Assembly (NCBI RefSeq): GCF_019649055.1
Contig: NW_026570224.1
Coordinates: forward strand, 2,852,001-2,916,000
DNA: 64,000 bases
From: Paramacrobiotus metropolitanus
Lineage: Eukaryota > Tardigrada > Eutardigrada > Parachela > Macrobiotidae
Direction of reading: 5' to 3'
The notes under the pieces: generated by a model
What the model was told of the DNA's origin: nothing
Seen by the model: the letters and a program-made list of their open reading frames with translations, nothing else
The model's database searches: none
Program-made: the position numbers and the translations under genes
Shown here: positions 24,001 to 39,000 of the stretch, piece by piece
Layout of the letters: the number at the start of each line of letters is the position of its first letter
Position numbering within the stretch: position 1 is the first letter of the stretch

Positions 24001-27000
24001 GACAACGATTTTTGGCGATAATACACTGTTCGGATAATTTCGAGACTTTAAGGCGGGCAGCAATCTGGTCCATCTCCTTAAAATTATCCTTCGTTAAAGC
24101 CGGGTGAACGCGGACGTAGGATTCCATTTTTTGCAGGTGCTCATTCAGGAATAGCAAAGTGGGCTCTGGTTCCAGTTTGAATTGGGACATGAAATTGATG
24201 GTGTTCAAAGTCCATTCAAATGCTCGTTCGACGAGACAGTAGCAACGGGCCGTGTCGTCGATACGGTCGCGGACATCGTCCAGCCGGTCGGCGAATTTCT
24301 TCAGATTGTCTTTCAGGGCGCGGCATAATTCGATGGCAACAGTAGGATAATCCGCCTGCTCTGTGTTAGAGAATTCTTCAACCAAATCCGAACCTTTTTC
24401 CAGTTGGTGCTGCAGAATAACGTTGTATGCAAATCATTCTAGCAAATACGTATACATACTCGTACAAGTATTTATAAAGCTTGGACAGTGCAGTATAGAT
24501 TTAAATTAATTTTATTACACCATAAACGACGGCAACTTAGCAAAAGGCAGGAGAGTAAAACAGATAAATCCCATACCGAAGCCGTGAAATAGAACTTCTC
24601 AAATTCCCGCTGCTGCTGACGCAATTCATTAAGGTTTTCTCCTGTTATGGAATAGCGGGCTAATCCGTCTTCTCCTTTTTTACATAACCATGCCAGTACT
24701 TTGCGGGCATCTTCTTCAAATCGTTTAACATGGTAAGCTTTCTCCAGCTTAGCCAAACGCTTATCGGCTAATCGGGCCAGCTTAACGGCAGCCGAATGTA
24801 CTTCGCTGTATATCTGCGAGGCTTGATCGTAAGAGTCCCTGTAAAAAACAAAAAACATCACAGCTGTGCGGAACGGTATTTGTATTGACCAAGCCATTAT
24901 ATAATTCAACCAAAAGTAACGTGCGAAAAAAACCAAACACAGTTTGACGCAAGTTTGTAAAATTATTGAAATAAATCCAGATAAGAGCAAACAAAACGGC
25001 AGACAAAAAAAAACAGTTATCAAAAGTGAGATAAGTGTAAAATTTTATTTAGTTGATAACTACCCTAGCCAAACCAACAGTTTTAAAGCAAGTCCAGTCG
25101 GCAATATAAGCAAGTACAGTATTATAAATCGGTACTCACTTGGCTTCCATGTTGGCCATTTGATCTTGTTGAAATCTGATTAGCATGGCATCACCAGTGG
25201 TCTGAAGCTGCAGTAGATGCTTGTCTTCGAGAATCGACTGCATCATTTTTTTCTGCGCTTGTATCATGACATTGAAATGTGCGGCGGTGATGTGCGGATG
25301 ATTGGGGCCGGCAAAGTCCGTCGGTGGCATTTGTTGTGCCGGCATACCGCCTCCGCCTAATTTATACTGACAAGAACAGCTGTCCAATAAGCGGAGTTCC
25401 TGCAGTGCCTCTAATAATCGACGCGAGGCGTGCCGACAAGTCTCGATAAAGGGTTCAATCTCCTAACCAACGACACCCGACACGAGAGATGTAGAACGAT
25501 TATTAGCTAATCTTATTAGCAAAGTTTTTTGCCAGTCAATGTTATTAACCTTGCGGTATGCAACGAATTTCTGGTGATTGAAGTTCAATCGACCGCCCAA
25601 TTCCGTTATTATGTTCATGTCATCCATGTGGATGCGAAGTTCATCCCGACCATGCACGAATGTGATCTGCGAGGAACGAGAAGATATTCAATACAATTAT
25701 TGTCACAACACCAAATATTTTTGCGCGTTCTGCGTGGTAAATCAATCTAGTTTTGACGCACTATTGGTACTAACCTTTAACGACGAGCTTTTAATTAGTT
25801 CGTCACGAATCTGGTCAGCCATTTCGATTGGTGTTTCAGAGTGGATGATAACCAGAACCTTGTGGATAGCATTCTGAATCCTTTGCTACAACAAAGCATT
25901 TCTCAATAAATACAAATCGCGATGGGGGAAACCAAATTAAGTACAGTACCTCCGTTTTATGTATTGCTTCGTCCAAAATGTTTAAAAATTTCGCTTGTGA
26001 TATCACAGAATCATTTGGGAAGCACATATCCACAACAACAGTAAAGCCGCTTCTCGACACGGATTCACTATAAAATCGCATTTATGTAAAAGCTGCCCTC
26101 AGCTATTGAAACACTGTACATGTACCGCACAAATTCATAATTAAATTAATACTGTTAAAAATAAGTTTCGCACATAACCGTATGTCTGTAGCTGATAAAT
26201 AGGCGTAGTCTATCGTACAATGTCAACTGCAAAAACCTTACAACCAGGCCTAATTCAACTAAAGAGCAAAGGATGTTGTGGGAAACTCGAAGACGCACCG
26301 TGGGATAAAATAGAAGTAACAGAATACGTCAGCCACATCTGTATCTGTAGCCGACACCGGGAAATTTCGGCCAAACATAAAAATAACAGGATGCTGTTGC
26401 CGGTCTAATATGCCTAAATGTACACAGACGACAGTAGAATTAGTGAAATAATTAGCGTGATACGACAATCGGCGGCGAGTATGAAAATCTTGACTCACCA
26501 GGGAATGTCATGGCACCGGATAGCATTAGCTCACTGTGCAGTTCATTAATTAAATTCGCTCGATTACTGCTACCAGGATTTTCATTTCGTCCAGATTGAT
26601 GTGCACTTTCCGGTGGGAATGGCTGGCTGCGCGAGTTTAGTGGCAAATGAGCATGTTTTGCATCTGGAGGATCTGTTAATGAGATATGCATATGATAAAT
26701 GTGTATTAATGGGGGCAATGATTTACTAGCGCCGTTTAAATCCCGGCGCATGTCAATATCATTTGAGATATCGCAAACAGAATTGTGGCAAGTCAATATA
26801 TATCCAATAAAAGATTCACAAAGTGTACACAAAATCAACATTAAATGCATTGTTGCACGAGGGCTTAGTGCGGAAATGGTTATCTATGATTGTCAAAGTT
26901 TCACGCATTAAAAATTACAAGATTTAGTTAGTAAGTCAACATAATATCTACGTGTTTCCTAGTAATCATACTATCTGTACATGATTTTATTTATTTTCAG

Positions 27001-30000
27001 CTTTACTCTAACCGATTTTTAGTGGACCCTATTTTCCCCATAGTGTCATTTAGTTTGATTAATGTTTTCATGGTCTGATAAACATCACTGCCAAGTCTTA
27101 TTTTACTACTTTCGCTTAAGATGGCCTTAGAATTTTCTATCAAAATTTACTGACCAGGCGGATCCGGATTGCCGACTGCGGGAAGATTGCCTTTATCTCC
27201 GCTATTCAGCCGGCATAAACACTGGCATTCTTCGTGCACCCCCTCCGGCGCACAAATCAATTCATTATCCAACAACGTATTCTCCGCATTACTGGACGAC
27301 GTTAAATTAGAGCAGGAACAGGAGGCGGACGAGGAAATGGCCGGAAACGGCGCAAAGGGCACTTGCCAGCCGGATGTTAGAAGCTGCAAGTCAATGCGCT
27401 CGATACTGCGTTCGAAGCTGACCACACAGAACTGCAGGGCGCCCAGTAGCCGGCTATCATGCGCAGAAATCGTCTCTTCGAACCACTTTTGGCTGAAGGC
27501 CATACTGAGACGCTGAGGTGGTATCCGCAGGTCAATTAATTCACCCGATGATGTGCGTAATTTCAGGCAGAGCACCAGACCGGGTGTTTGACTGGAGGAG
27601 CGGGCAATGTGGAAATAGCATTCACCGGGACGCAGAATGGAGGATGTGCCGGTGATGGGGCGTATCTCTGGGTCGAGCTCACAGAGGTGAATGATCACGC
27701 GTCCATTGGCACACAACGGCCATCCCACGGCTTCCGAAAGTCGCGAAGGGAGCGACTGGCGTCGGCTTCCGCTCTCCTGAAAATCATAAAATTATTACCG
27801 GCGAATGAGGTATTCAGTCAGAAAAAAAAGACATTAGCTAAAAGCACTGAACAAAAATAAACCTTCAATTTTACAGCACTACTGATATCTGATTATACAA
27901 GATTACAAATCAGAAGAAAAAGCAGCATGCTGACTTCTTGTCGGTTTGCGGCTTGCTCGTTTTAAGAAAATCATTATTAACAATTTCGCAGACAAGAGTA
28001 TATGAAAAGATCGATCAGCCGGACACAGGAATGCTGTCGTGAGAATGCAAATGGCAGAGCTTGCATTACGGAATACATTCGTGCTGGGCGAATTTTCATC
28101 TTGTTACTCGCATGTCCTTCAGACGGTTAAAAAAATGCGGTCGCTCACAGAACCTTTTAAATTAGAACAACGGAACATTTAAACATACGAACCGGCATTC
28201 GGAACCAAATTTGTAGGGGACCGTCAACCACTTAAAATCGGCTATTTTTAAAGCAGTGCCTTAATCGGCTTGGGAAACCTGGAAAATCTCTTTTGCAAAA
28301 CATCTACTCGCAGCAGCCAACAAAATCGAAAATTCCCCGCATGTTTGCAAGGATGTATTATGTGCAAAATCAATAATTATGCTGAAGCATACCGGAAGAC
28401 GTCTGTCATGTTCCGCACCGATTACATAAACAGATCAAATACAGTATACCACAAAATAAATGGAAAATACGATTATAATCTGGAATAGATTCTCTAAATT
28501 CGAAAGCCAAATATCTGTGGCCGCCAGAGAAAATATGAACAAACACGCGCGCGCTTCGTACTGGAACCGGAGTTTGTTGGGAAAACTCCGCTCAGCAAAC
28601 AAATGCCATTAAGTAAAAGTATTTAATCCATGTCAAAAGTGGTGGCTCGGGTTAAGGTTACTAGAGCGGGTGATTCGGTGCCAGACTTTTTCATGCGAAT
28701 TTACTATACGGCAGTAGGAATGCCGAAAAACACACACAGCCAGCGTCAGATCAAACTCCTCAGCCACCGGAACAAGTCTGCCCTAATCATAAGTAAAAGG
28801 GCCGGTGATAGATTGTCCCGCGGTTCTGCTCGAAAACTGGCTTTTACGTATTACACCGACAGCTGACCAGTCAGCGTAATCTGCTAAGCAGACAGAATTT
28901 TTCATTAGTTGCTTTTGACTTTTAGCTCCGTTATGTGCTGCCAGTTTAGGTTAATCTGATACGGAAAAACTGGTCTGTTATGCCAAGTGTAGTGTAGTGG
29001 CCGTTTCGGGGCTGGTTATTATTTCTGCTCACTTATCATACTTCATGACAACTGTGTAAACTGTTTCTAGTTTTAATGTTGAGTTGAAGATTTCAGCACG
29101 CTGCGCTGAGAATTTAATGCGGCCTCACATACGTCTGGTCATCATCAAATCTGAGCTTCTTCAGATATTTGATGGACGGAAGATATTGGAAGTGACCAGC
29201 CGACTGCCGATGTTGTTTACCACATTCACCGCGCAGCGTGACATGCCAATTAATTGATACGGCTTGTCCACTGTATCAATTGGTCAGGGCTAACGAGATT
29301 GAATAGAATAAGAATACACTTTTATGACCCGAGCGGAATGGCTGTAAAGCCGGTAATGCTAGGATAGCCGAAAGTCATCAGGAGAATGAACCACACCTTA
29401 ACAACTACTGTAATTGTACGGATTATTGGACACCATGGCATGAAAGTTTTCGCAACCATCGCTGAGCGAACAAACTAAAGCGATTATGTTGATTTTTCTG
29501 GGGATCCCCATAATTTAATACAAACATATACTTCACGCATTCCGCTTGTGGAGAGACTACTGTAGTCCATATTCCCGAATGAACTGACCTCGAATGGCCA
29601 CTTTAAAAACGGTCATTCCAGTTTACTTGCCGACAAGCTATCACCTGGCCATCTGGCGATTTTACAACGCTCGCATAATGCGTCCTCAGAGGTCTCTCAT
29701 TAGCCTTAAGAAGCAAATAGGGGAAGTGTATGAATAGCAGTCGATTGTCTCAGTGACACCACACGAACAGCAGGATGACGCCATTCATTGTGACCTTCTG
29801 CACGCCGCTACGGGTGGTATAGATCGTTAGCATTAAATTATGCGTATCTGAATACGTACCGACTCCACACAGATGCTTCATTAACTGTAAGGGTTCCATT
29901 GATATACAAAAACAACAATACTACAAAAATTATCAGTTAACGTTTGACGCAACGTAATAAACTGAAGCATATCTCAATTACTGCGTAACAAAAGCGGCAC

Positions 30001-33000
30001 TGAAGTACTCGTATCAAGCTTTAAAAGACGCTATGTAAATATAGCTTTTATACAGTAGTTGATTGTGATTCGTACGGGATTTTTTTTTATTTTTTAGCAG
30101 TAACGTGAGTGGTCATTGAAAGTCGGACAGATTTAGTTTAAAAGGGTAATTATACAAGAATGCAAAAATTCGCTAATTCGCTTCATGCAAACATTCGCTT
30201 TCCTGAACAATTAATTTTGCTGAAATAAAATAAATTACTACAGGAAGTTTTTCGGCATAATATTCTGGGAGCTTTTTATGGCAAGGTATTCATTAAATAG
30301 TTTTCTAGTTACGAGCTTGTTCAAGGACCCGCAACACATAAAAAAGGTAGCGCTCGGTATGTCCAAAACCGACAGCAAAATGAATTGGTTACCATAATAT
30401 TTGTGAAATTCGTGATGAAGCATACATTCATACACGACAGATCGAATGCAAAAGGCCGCGCACATTGTGACAACCAAAGCAGAAAAATTTAGAAAATTGA
30501 TGAAGAAAGATGGAGCAACCTTTTGCTGTGCGACTTAAAATGGCAAAACCGATGAGGCGAAGCGAAACTGTCGGTGCAGGTTGCCGGCTGCCATAATAAC
30601 CTGTTGGTTAAATTCGCAGCGCTGTAATCTTTTGACATCTGAACCCTAATCATATTTCATCCGTAAAGCTGATTTATTATCGTACACACGCAAATACTAG
30701 TGCTCAGGATTCTGGTGTGTCAAAGCATAAAAACAAACCATCTGACATATTTATCGTGGGAATTCCACAAAAAAACATTATGAGAAGTTCTTTAATGTTT
30801 ATGTAATGTGTGCTGTCCGCGAGGTGCATCTCATTAGAAGCGGTATCAAGTTATTAACATACTGCAAGTTAACAACCTACAAAACAGGGGCAGCTATAGA
30901 AAAGATTTAATGACAAAGGTTAATATTTCTCTAGAAAATAACCGAAGACTTATTTTTACGTTCCTTACGATACGAACAAACACCTTTAACTTCCCAATAA
31001 GCATACATCATGCATAATTCAATGGGAAAATTTTTATTGGGCCTTTTTTAAAGGAGCAGCAATATACTCAAACTACTGGGATCCTTACAAAAACTCGGGC
31101 TAGTCCCAAATTATTCACGCCCTAGAAAAAGTATATCCGGTGCGAAATTCAATGCTCCATCAGCGCCTTTATCAGTCCCGAGTACGTCGCGATAGTCAAT
31201 CAAGCAGTTACCGAAAATTCTAACCAGGCGGTCGATTCCCATCATGAAACGAATACTAGTAAATGAATCTTAACATCACTTGAGGCGGTCGCATACATGG
31301 CGCATTTTCCGATTTACAACTTCTCTCCCCGCAAGACATGCAAAGTCAAAATATCTCTGACTTATGGAGAGTAATGGGTAAACTGGCTGATGGGAAGCTG
31401 TCAGGTACTAAGCATACGAAGCATTCATAACAAGATTATGCACACAGACAATATCGCGCTAAACATGTTTGACCAGTGGTCAACAGGAAACTGCTGCTCT
31501 TTTGCAGTTATGCACAGCTGCTCCTCACACCGGCCCTTATCTGGTTTAACAAATATGCACCCATGTCATGCACATTCCGGAAATTCTACCCGAAAAAATA
31601 ATTTGGGATAAGCTATTCTGAAATTTATATTTCCGGTTTGTAATATGAACATCAAAATTCATACGATTACAGCTACAGCGTTCACTTGCAAAAGTTGCAA
31701 TAGGTGAACGCTAAACAAAGCTGTACCGATATTTAAAAACTGAAAAAAACAGACTGTCGAAAACTGTAGTGACAAAAACCATGCGCCGATATGTGTCAAT
31801 TCGGGTCTTAAAGTATAGATAAAAATTTTATTCAAAATTAACAGCATGCTGACGTACGTCACAGCCACGGTTTCCACATTTTAAAGCGCAACCAAAACAT
31901 CTCACTCGTAATGATGGTTACTAGCCAATGTCCATCTGTGTCATGATTTTAATATCTACTTGCATGCTTTTGGACATGTGGCATCAGCCGACCGTATCAA
32001 CCATGTAACAGGATGATATGATCGAAAACTATGAAAACTGAAGTTGATGGACGCTTGTACAGAAGTTAATAATTATCGATTATAATATGATAAGCGCTTA
32101 ACACTTTTGGCGCCTGCCCTTGATTTGTTATTTTATATTCAAAGGGAAAGTTTTCAAAACCGGCATTGATTCCTGTAAGTTTTGTTCGTATTGCTGATTG
32201 TGCGCAGCAGCAGAACTTTTATTAGTTATACAGTATATAATTCAGAAGTCGAACTGTAGAAGTATTAATTTTAGATGTGTAGCCAGCAGATTAAGTTTAT
32301 TAGCCTTGAAATTAATATTTCCGCTGCAAAAGTGTTAAACTGCTTAAATTGCAAAACGCCATTTTCACCATTTAAGTATAATTAAAATAATTCAAAAATA
32401 TTGTTCTTCGATAGGTATTCACAATTACTGAAGTGAAAACAGTATTATCCACAGTCAATGCTTAGATAAGTAATGTATGTCTATTTCTTTCGTTGTGACT
32501 TTGTAAAAATGTTTGAATAGGGCTCCAGCTGGTTCTTGTTTGGTTAGCCCATATGTGCTTTGATCAAACCGCAGTGTTTGGATAATATTTTGAAAAGCCG
32601 GCTGAAAAGACAAGCATAAAATAGTACAATGCTGCTACTTCCCCTTTTATCGTGAGAACAAAACCACAACAATGTTAAATGCATAACATAAAAGCCCGGA
32701 AAAGGTAAAATCTCGGCATTCAGAGGCCACATGAAAACTTACTCACTGAGTTTCACTCCACATATTTAATACTTTTGCTCTTTTTACGGCATTTTCTGCT
32801 GGAAAAGATCTTGTTTAAATTTTAACAGCTGCCACACTGTATTCGAATTACTGTACCCATGCGGGATAGAAATTTTTAATTGTTTTAATTTTTTTAAAAA
32901 TTCAGTTATTTATCATAAAAAACGAAACGCGCGGTAGCTGACAACCATCCACCTATGAAATTTCCGTATGGCTGAAACTTTAAACTTGCTTGCACCTAAT

Positions 33001-36000
33001 TAGCGTTAAAATGGAGAGAAATGGAGGCATCTTGCAGATAAGTCAAACATCCAGCATTTGCTGAAGCTGGTTTAATTTTGTAAGAGCGAGAAAGATCAAA
33101 CACTTGAGTTTGTACTTAACCGCATTTCCGACCTGGTTCCGAGTTTTTCGCCGGTTATCAAGACGCGATCAAGTGTGCAAAATATCCTTATATCCTCCTC
33201 GCATATTCTTAAACGTCTCTTACTTATGGTGAAAAATGAGAACTTCATTCGTTATAAATCACGCGATAAAACTTCGTTGTAAAGTCAACAGACAACGCTG
33301 ATTATGGCCAAAGGAGGGAGACTTATCTCTTCAAAATGTTGTTAAGTCTCTCATGAATTTTAAGTTGATCATGTATTAATGCTAAATGACTGGCTTAACT
33401 GGAAATCCTACAATCCGAATGGCCAGCAAAATCAATACTTCTTACCAGTAAAAATTTTAGTAAGTAACCAGATATTTCGAAAATCTCACCTTATATCACC
33501 GATTACGAAATTACATTGGGAATAGAAATATTTTCGGTATCGACTTTATGAAGCAAGCGAGCTTATGCTACTGTTTCTTAATTTTTATGTCAGGCACTTC
33601 TTTGCTTTGATTATAAGAAATACCATAAATTCTAGTCGGTAGCAAAATAAACAAAGAGTCCTGCCAAGCGTAAAACATTTAGCGCGTTTTTGGTGAGATA
33701 ATCAAGTGGCTCAAGAACAACCAGCCATCTTCGTAATCAGTATTTCCGGTCGTGCAAATGAGTGTCGTAATATACTAGCAGAAGCGGCGCACACCGAACA
33801 AGCATACTTACGATCCGGCAAATGCGGATTCACTCAAACGCCGGGCAAAACCAATTTTTTCGAGTATTACGCGCAGTTGTAAAATCTCACTAAAAGAAAA
33901 ATCGTTCTAATTATCTGGCATTTAAACAAATACTAACATATTCCTAGAAAACTTAGTAGCTAATAACACGACCCACTCATTAATCAGCCATTCAATATGA
34001 CAAGTGCTATGGTTTTTAAAATTAACATTATTAAATATTTGAAGGGTAAATTTCATAAACGTTCTATTCGTATACACCAACCACTCGAAATTTCAGGCTC
34101 CATTAATTTACACAAAGAATTTTACATACTGCACTTCAATGAATAAAACTAACACTTTTGCAAGCAAATCAGCACATTTGACAGCCACTAACTATTATTA
34201 ACACTAAGAACATCATTAAATCTGAACTTACTACTTTTATATTATACGGATTAGTTTGTTTGCATTATTCAGATAATTTATCTATTGTATCTTTATGTGC
34301 CTGATTACTACAGCCTCGGTGCCACCAAATGTCCACGCCAAAGCGAATGGCCATTGCATTTAATCCTTACCTTGCTGTGGCGTTTAATGGAATCAACCAG
34401 ATTAGCAGCTGGCGCCAGGAAGTTATGACATAAAGCTTGAATATCCCCTTGGCAATCCGCGTAAAATATCCTGCGAATTTGCTCAAGCAACGTCCATCTC
34501 ACCGCATCAAATGGACAATACAATTTGGCAAAAGCACTTTCAAACAACTGTGCCACCTCGTTGGGAATGGCCGTGGTGGTCGGTGATAAAATGGCAGATG
34601 AACGTGAAGAATGGGATATTTTAGCTGCATCCATCGGCGGCAAGATATTCTAGAAAAAGAGCAATAATAAACAGATGCGGCGACAAAGATAAGGCAGCGT
34701 AGAATCATCAAGCCGGCATAACGGCAAATGACGATATGCATACGGTTACGACATCAAACCACCAGTTTAGATAAACGAAAACTAATGTACATAACCGACG
34801 TCTACGGCAACCGATTACACTTGCAAAATTTATTAATAATCTTCACTTTAATGTAAACGGCTGCTGTTCAACTGGAAATGAAAGCGGTAAGCATGTTCAT
34901 TTATTGCCAGCTGCCCCGAAAGTGAAACACATCGCGAGAGAAGAAGACAGAGGCACTGCTAGCGTATCAATCGCAGCTCAGCTGTTAAAAGAGTGGAGTG
35001 CGTTTTGTATTGGCTAAAGTGGAACACACACATGCGCGCAAGTCCAGTTGATGCGAATGTGGTCAGCTAGAGCACAGTCAGAACAACGTCGTATGTTGTT
35101 CTAACCAAACAGACCAAATGGGCCGAGAATATACTTCCACAAGGAAATGTGCAAATGGTTCGCTGTCGGACTGGTCATGGGTGAGATCCGGCGTCAGTAC
35201 ATAAAAACTGCCAGTGAATGCAATTTGTTTAGCATTATGTACTTCCTTAACCTTTTTAAATTTTAGAATTCAAAACCTGATCAGTAATTACACTGAAATA
35301 ACCAAGAATGACTGGGGTGATGCATGATAATTGGCAGAACAGACGATTCCCAATGTGTCATACTATTATACCATCAAATGTAACGTTCGTGTGACATACT
35401 ACATCCCGTCTGAAAAACTGTGAATACAGTACTTGGTAATCAAATTGTACAAAATGCGCTAAATTGAAATGATTCTAAAATTAAAACAATCAATTACAAC
35501 CGTATGCTCTCCTCTGCATACATCTGCATAGGTATGATGTTTTCATAAAACTGAAAGTCGGATGCGTTTGCAATTTTAGATACGATACAACAATCAGTAA
35601 GAGGAAGCTTCCTAATTTGCGTTCAGTATCAGTCCATAAAACGCTTTTGATTACTCTACTCGTACTTTTTCAAATTGTTAAGCATATAAAATCGCTTGAA
35701 ATTTCCATTATGAGAGGTCCCGTGTGCGACTTAAATTACACCTATGCGTTATGTTCATACTGCTTTCACAGCAGCGAATTAAAGCTATCGGTTTATTAAA
35801 TGGCTTCAAACTGTCTAGAGGAGGTCTTAGTATGTTTTGTTGTTTTTGAGTTCTGACATCTACTGATCCATTTAAAGCAGGAGTAGAAGACTATCCGAGA
35901 GGAGCCAACACGAAACGGCTTAAATATATCAATCATAAACGAGAAAAAGCATAATCACTCACTCTGATTTTGGGATGACCCCGGAGTATAATATACAAAT

Positions 36001-39000
36001 ACATAGTAGTAGTGACTACGTACCATCTGCAGTACATTTACACTGTTCAGATTTGGACAACATACTATACCGATACAACTTCAAGTTCAACACGAATACA
36101 GTACGATGCGCTCACCGGAGTCACGTATACGTCCCCTTACTACTCTTACTTTTTTCCACATTTTAAAAATTAAAACTCTCTACCTTAATGTGCAGCTAAT
36201 TGGAGAGAGCGTTAATTTCGATTATTACATATCATAAAATCATAAAAACTGATTATTATCTAGTGTGACAATGGCTCAATAAACAGTTTTCGAAGTAATT
36301 CGGCACTGCTTATCCACATTTAAAAAATTTAATTATTATACTTTGTAATATTCTCACGAACACTTTTACCAAGTCCTACTGTTGACGTGCAGGCATACAC
36401 ACCTTGAGTGATTTAGTGACAGTTGACACACCTATCATAAATTATTAGTCAAATCGAAACAACTAGGTACAAGATGCAACACATCTATCGATAAATATAT
36501 AAATTAATTATTCGAAACGGAGAACTCGTTAGCGCTCATTGTATGTACATGTGACACTGGGCATCGGTTTAGCCTAACAGGACTGGCAGAAATCCACAGA
36601 ACAGTACCTTCATCGGAATTGTTGTTACAAAATAACTTTGTACAAAGATATTGTGCAATATTATAATGTCATTAGAAAACGGAAAATAAAATGCAATCTG
36701 CTGTAAGACACAACATGCAGTGAGATACCTCGTAGAATCCCCAATATACTATATAACCAATGCCCATTGGCCTAATCGGTATACATGGAATTAAATAATA
36801 ACTATAACAATTTTGCGAATGTTCGTAATAATTAATTATTCTGTAACCAGTTAATTTTCTTTTTTTGCTTTTGCACATTATAAGCGCGATTCTCAATTCC
36901 TGTACCAGTACGCGTCTACAAACTGGCCGTGACCGGCACCGAATACTAGCGAATGCTTTTGTCTAAATTGCGAGCTAGATCGAGCACAATTGACGTAGAC
37001 TTTGAGAATCGGTTTATTGGACTTTTATTATTGTTAGGGATACAAAAACGGGACTCTGTACTGTTTCGAAAAAATCCATAACGAGCACCGGGATCGAGCG
37101 CCAAAACCGCTTTTCTGTTTATGTTAGTATCCTCATGTAGATGACTTAAAGTTATTCTAGATGCGGCGAAGTTCCGATTAGAGCCGGTTAAGCCGTCGCT
37201 TTAACAAACTGTGATTTTACGACTTTATGACTCCTTGGTGATCGCAGTCACAAAGCTGTAATATTACCCACAATATGGAGCATATGAGACGGTCGACCTA
37301 GTTTTGGAAAAATCACATTTCATAAAACGTGGGCGTTGTGCAAACACATGTTGTCGTATTGGACAATTACAACAGGTACTGCACTATTGAAGTGCGTTTG
37401 ACTTTTATGAGAACTGACTGCCAAATAAACAGTCGAAACCAATCTGGTTACCTTTCAGTCTTTCACTATCCACAACACAATTTACAATAATCATATACAA
37501 AAAAATATACCATACGCAGTCATGCTCTGCATAACTGCTTCAGCGTTATCAACGGCTGTTCACAATAATTGACCGCCGCTAATTTTGCACTACAAAGTTT
37601 CCAGTGTCTAACCAAAACAACAAAAAACATTGATATTGAAAAAATAAAGCGTAACACTTTTTTGCTAAAAAAATCGAACAACACAAAACACCTATAAGTA
37701 CTCGAGGAAACAATATTAAACATACACTCATGTAACCCTAATATTTAATTAACGCAATATCAAAAATTATTGTATGTTTGCTAGAAATAAGAACAAAAGC
37801 GCATTCTTTAAATTTTATGCTAATTTGTAATGTTTGGTATTTTTCCGACAAAAAAAAGAAAGAACAACGCAAATGTCTAAATTAAATCCTTAAATTTTAC
37901 AAACATTGCCGTCGTCCTGCTCCGACGAATAAACGAGTGTATGGTGTACTGTGGTCTGTGGGCATTAGCGTACGTTGCTTTACTCAGCTTCCTACATGCA
38001 TAGTGCATACTGCTAAAAAATGTGATGGTCAAATATGAATATTTTAGTCCCTGACGAAGGCCTAACTTTTCTGCGCTCGCTATCATATGCGTGCTCCGTC
38101 CACAGGATCATTAAAAAACGAAAAATAACTGATGCAGTTCAGGCTACAGATATCTGTACAATTATTTCACGGTCGTCGGCAATATTTACACATCAAGATT
38201 TCACCAAATGCACTGGAAGCTCCGGAGATTTCAGTTATGTTTGTTGCCCTTCTGTTTCATATTTAAATAACGGACATGTGTGTTCGTTAAATGTTCTCGC
38301 TACTGTATAATTTTTATGTCGCAGCACAATGCGTGCTGTGCGAAATCAGTGGTTCCTACAATTGGGCTAAGTAGTTTGCCACACACTAGTTCGTAAAACC
38401 GCTTAAACAATAATTAAGCTGCCCAATGCCCAAAATCGAACATGCAGGTTATAAATTTATACGGTTTCGTGAGAAATAACCGTAAAAAACAACCTAGTGA
38501 TTCTAGCCATGCCACAAAACGTTGCGTGCACGAATATCGTTGAAAAATAACATTTTTGAACGTTATCATACATTCACAGATTACTGGCTGAAATCTATTC
38601 ATTTTATGCTTTCTTTTAACACATTATTGTACTTAATAAACAGATCGCTTGCTTAGTTACCGAATTCCTACGTAGATTAATAAAAGACAAAGCAGTTATT
38701 AAAATTATTTATTATTTTTTAAACAAAACAGTTACTGAAACTGACTTCGACAGTTTACTTATGAGAGCACAATTTGAATTGTTGACAACAACTAAGTAAT
38801 AAAAAATTGAAGAAAGCTATAAAGTGTTTATCATCATACCGTATTCCATAATACGGCGTGTACAATTTATTTTAGTTACCGAAAAATGACTCTACAGTGA
38901 TGAAATCTAGAAAAACTCCTAAATTACGAAGGAAATCTGGGTTACTGTAATAGCTCGATATATTGCTCAAGATTGTTAAGAAGATTGTGCACAACCGTGC

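Noticed and set aside
23469-24002. Open plus-strand frames opposite the RhoGEF exon 10
   Set aside because: They are antisense shadows of a long minus-strand exon with DH-domain sequence.
28630-28866. 78-codon ATG frame inside the RhoGEF intron
   Set aside because: No splice signals, homology or low-complexity pattern; its length is within chance for this much DNA.
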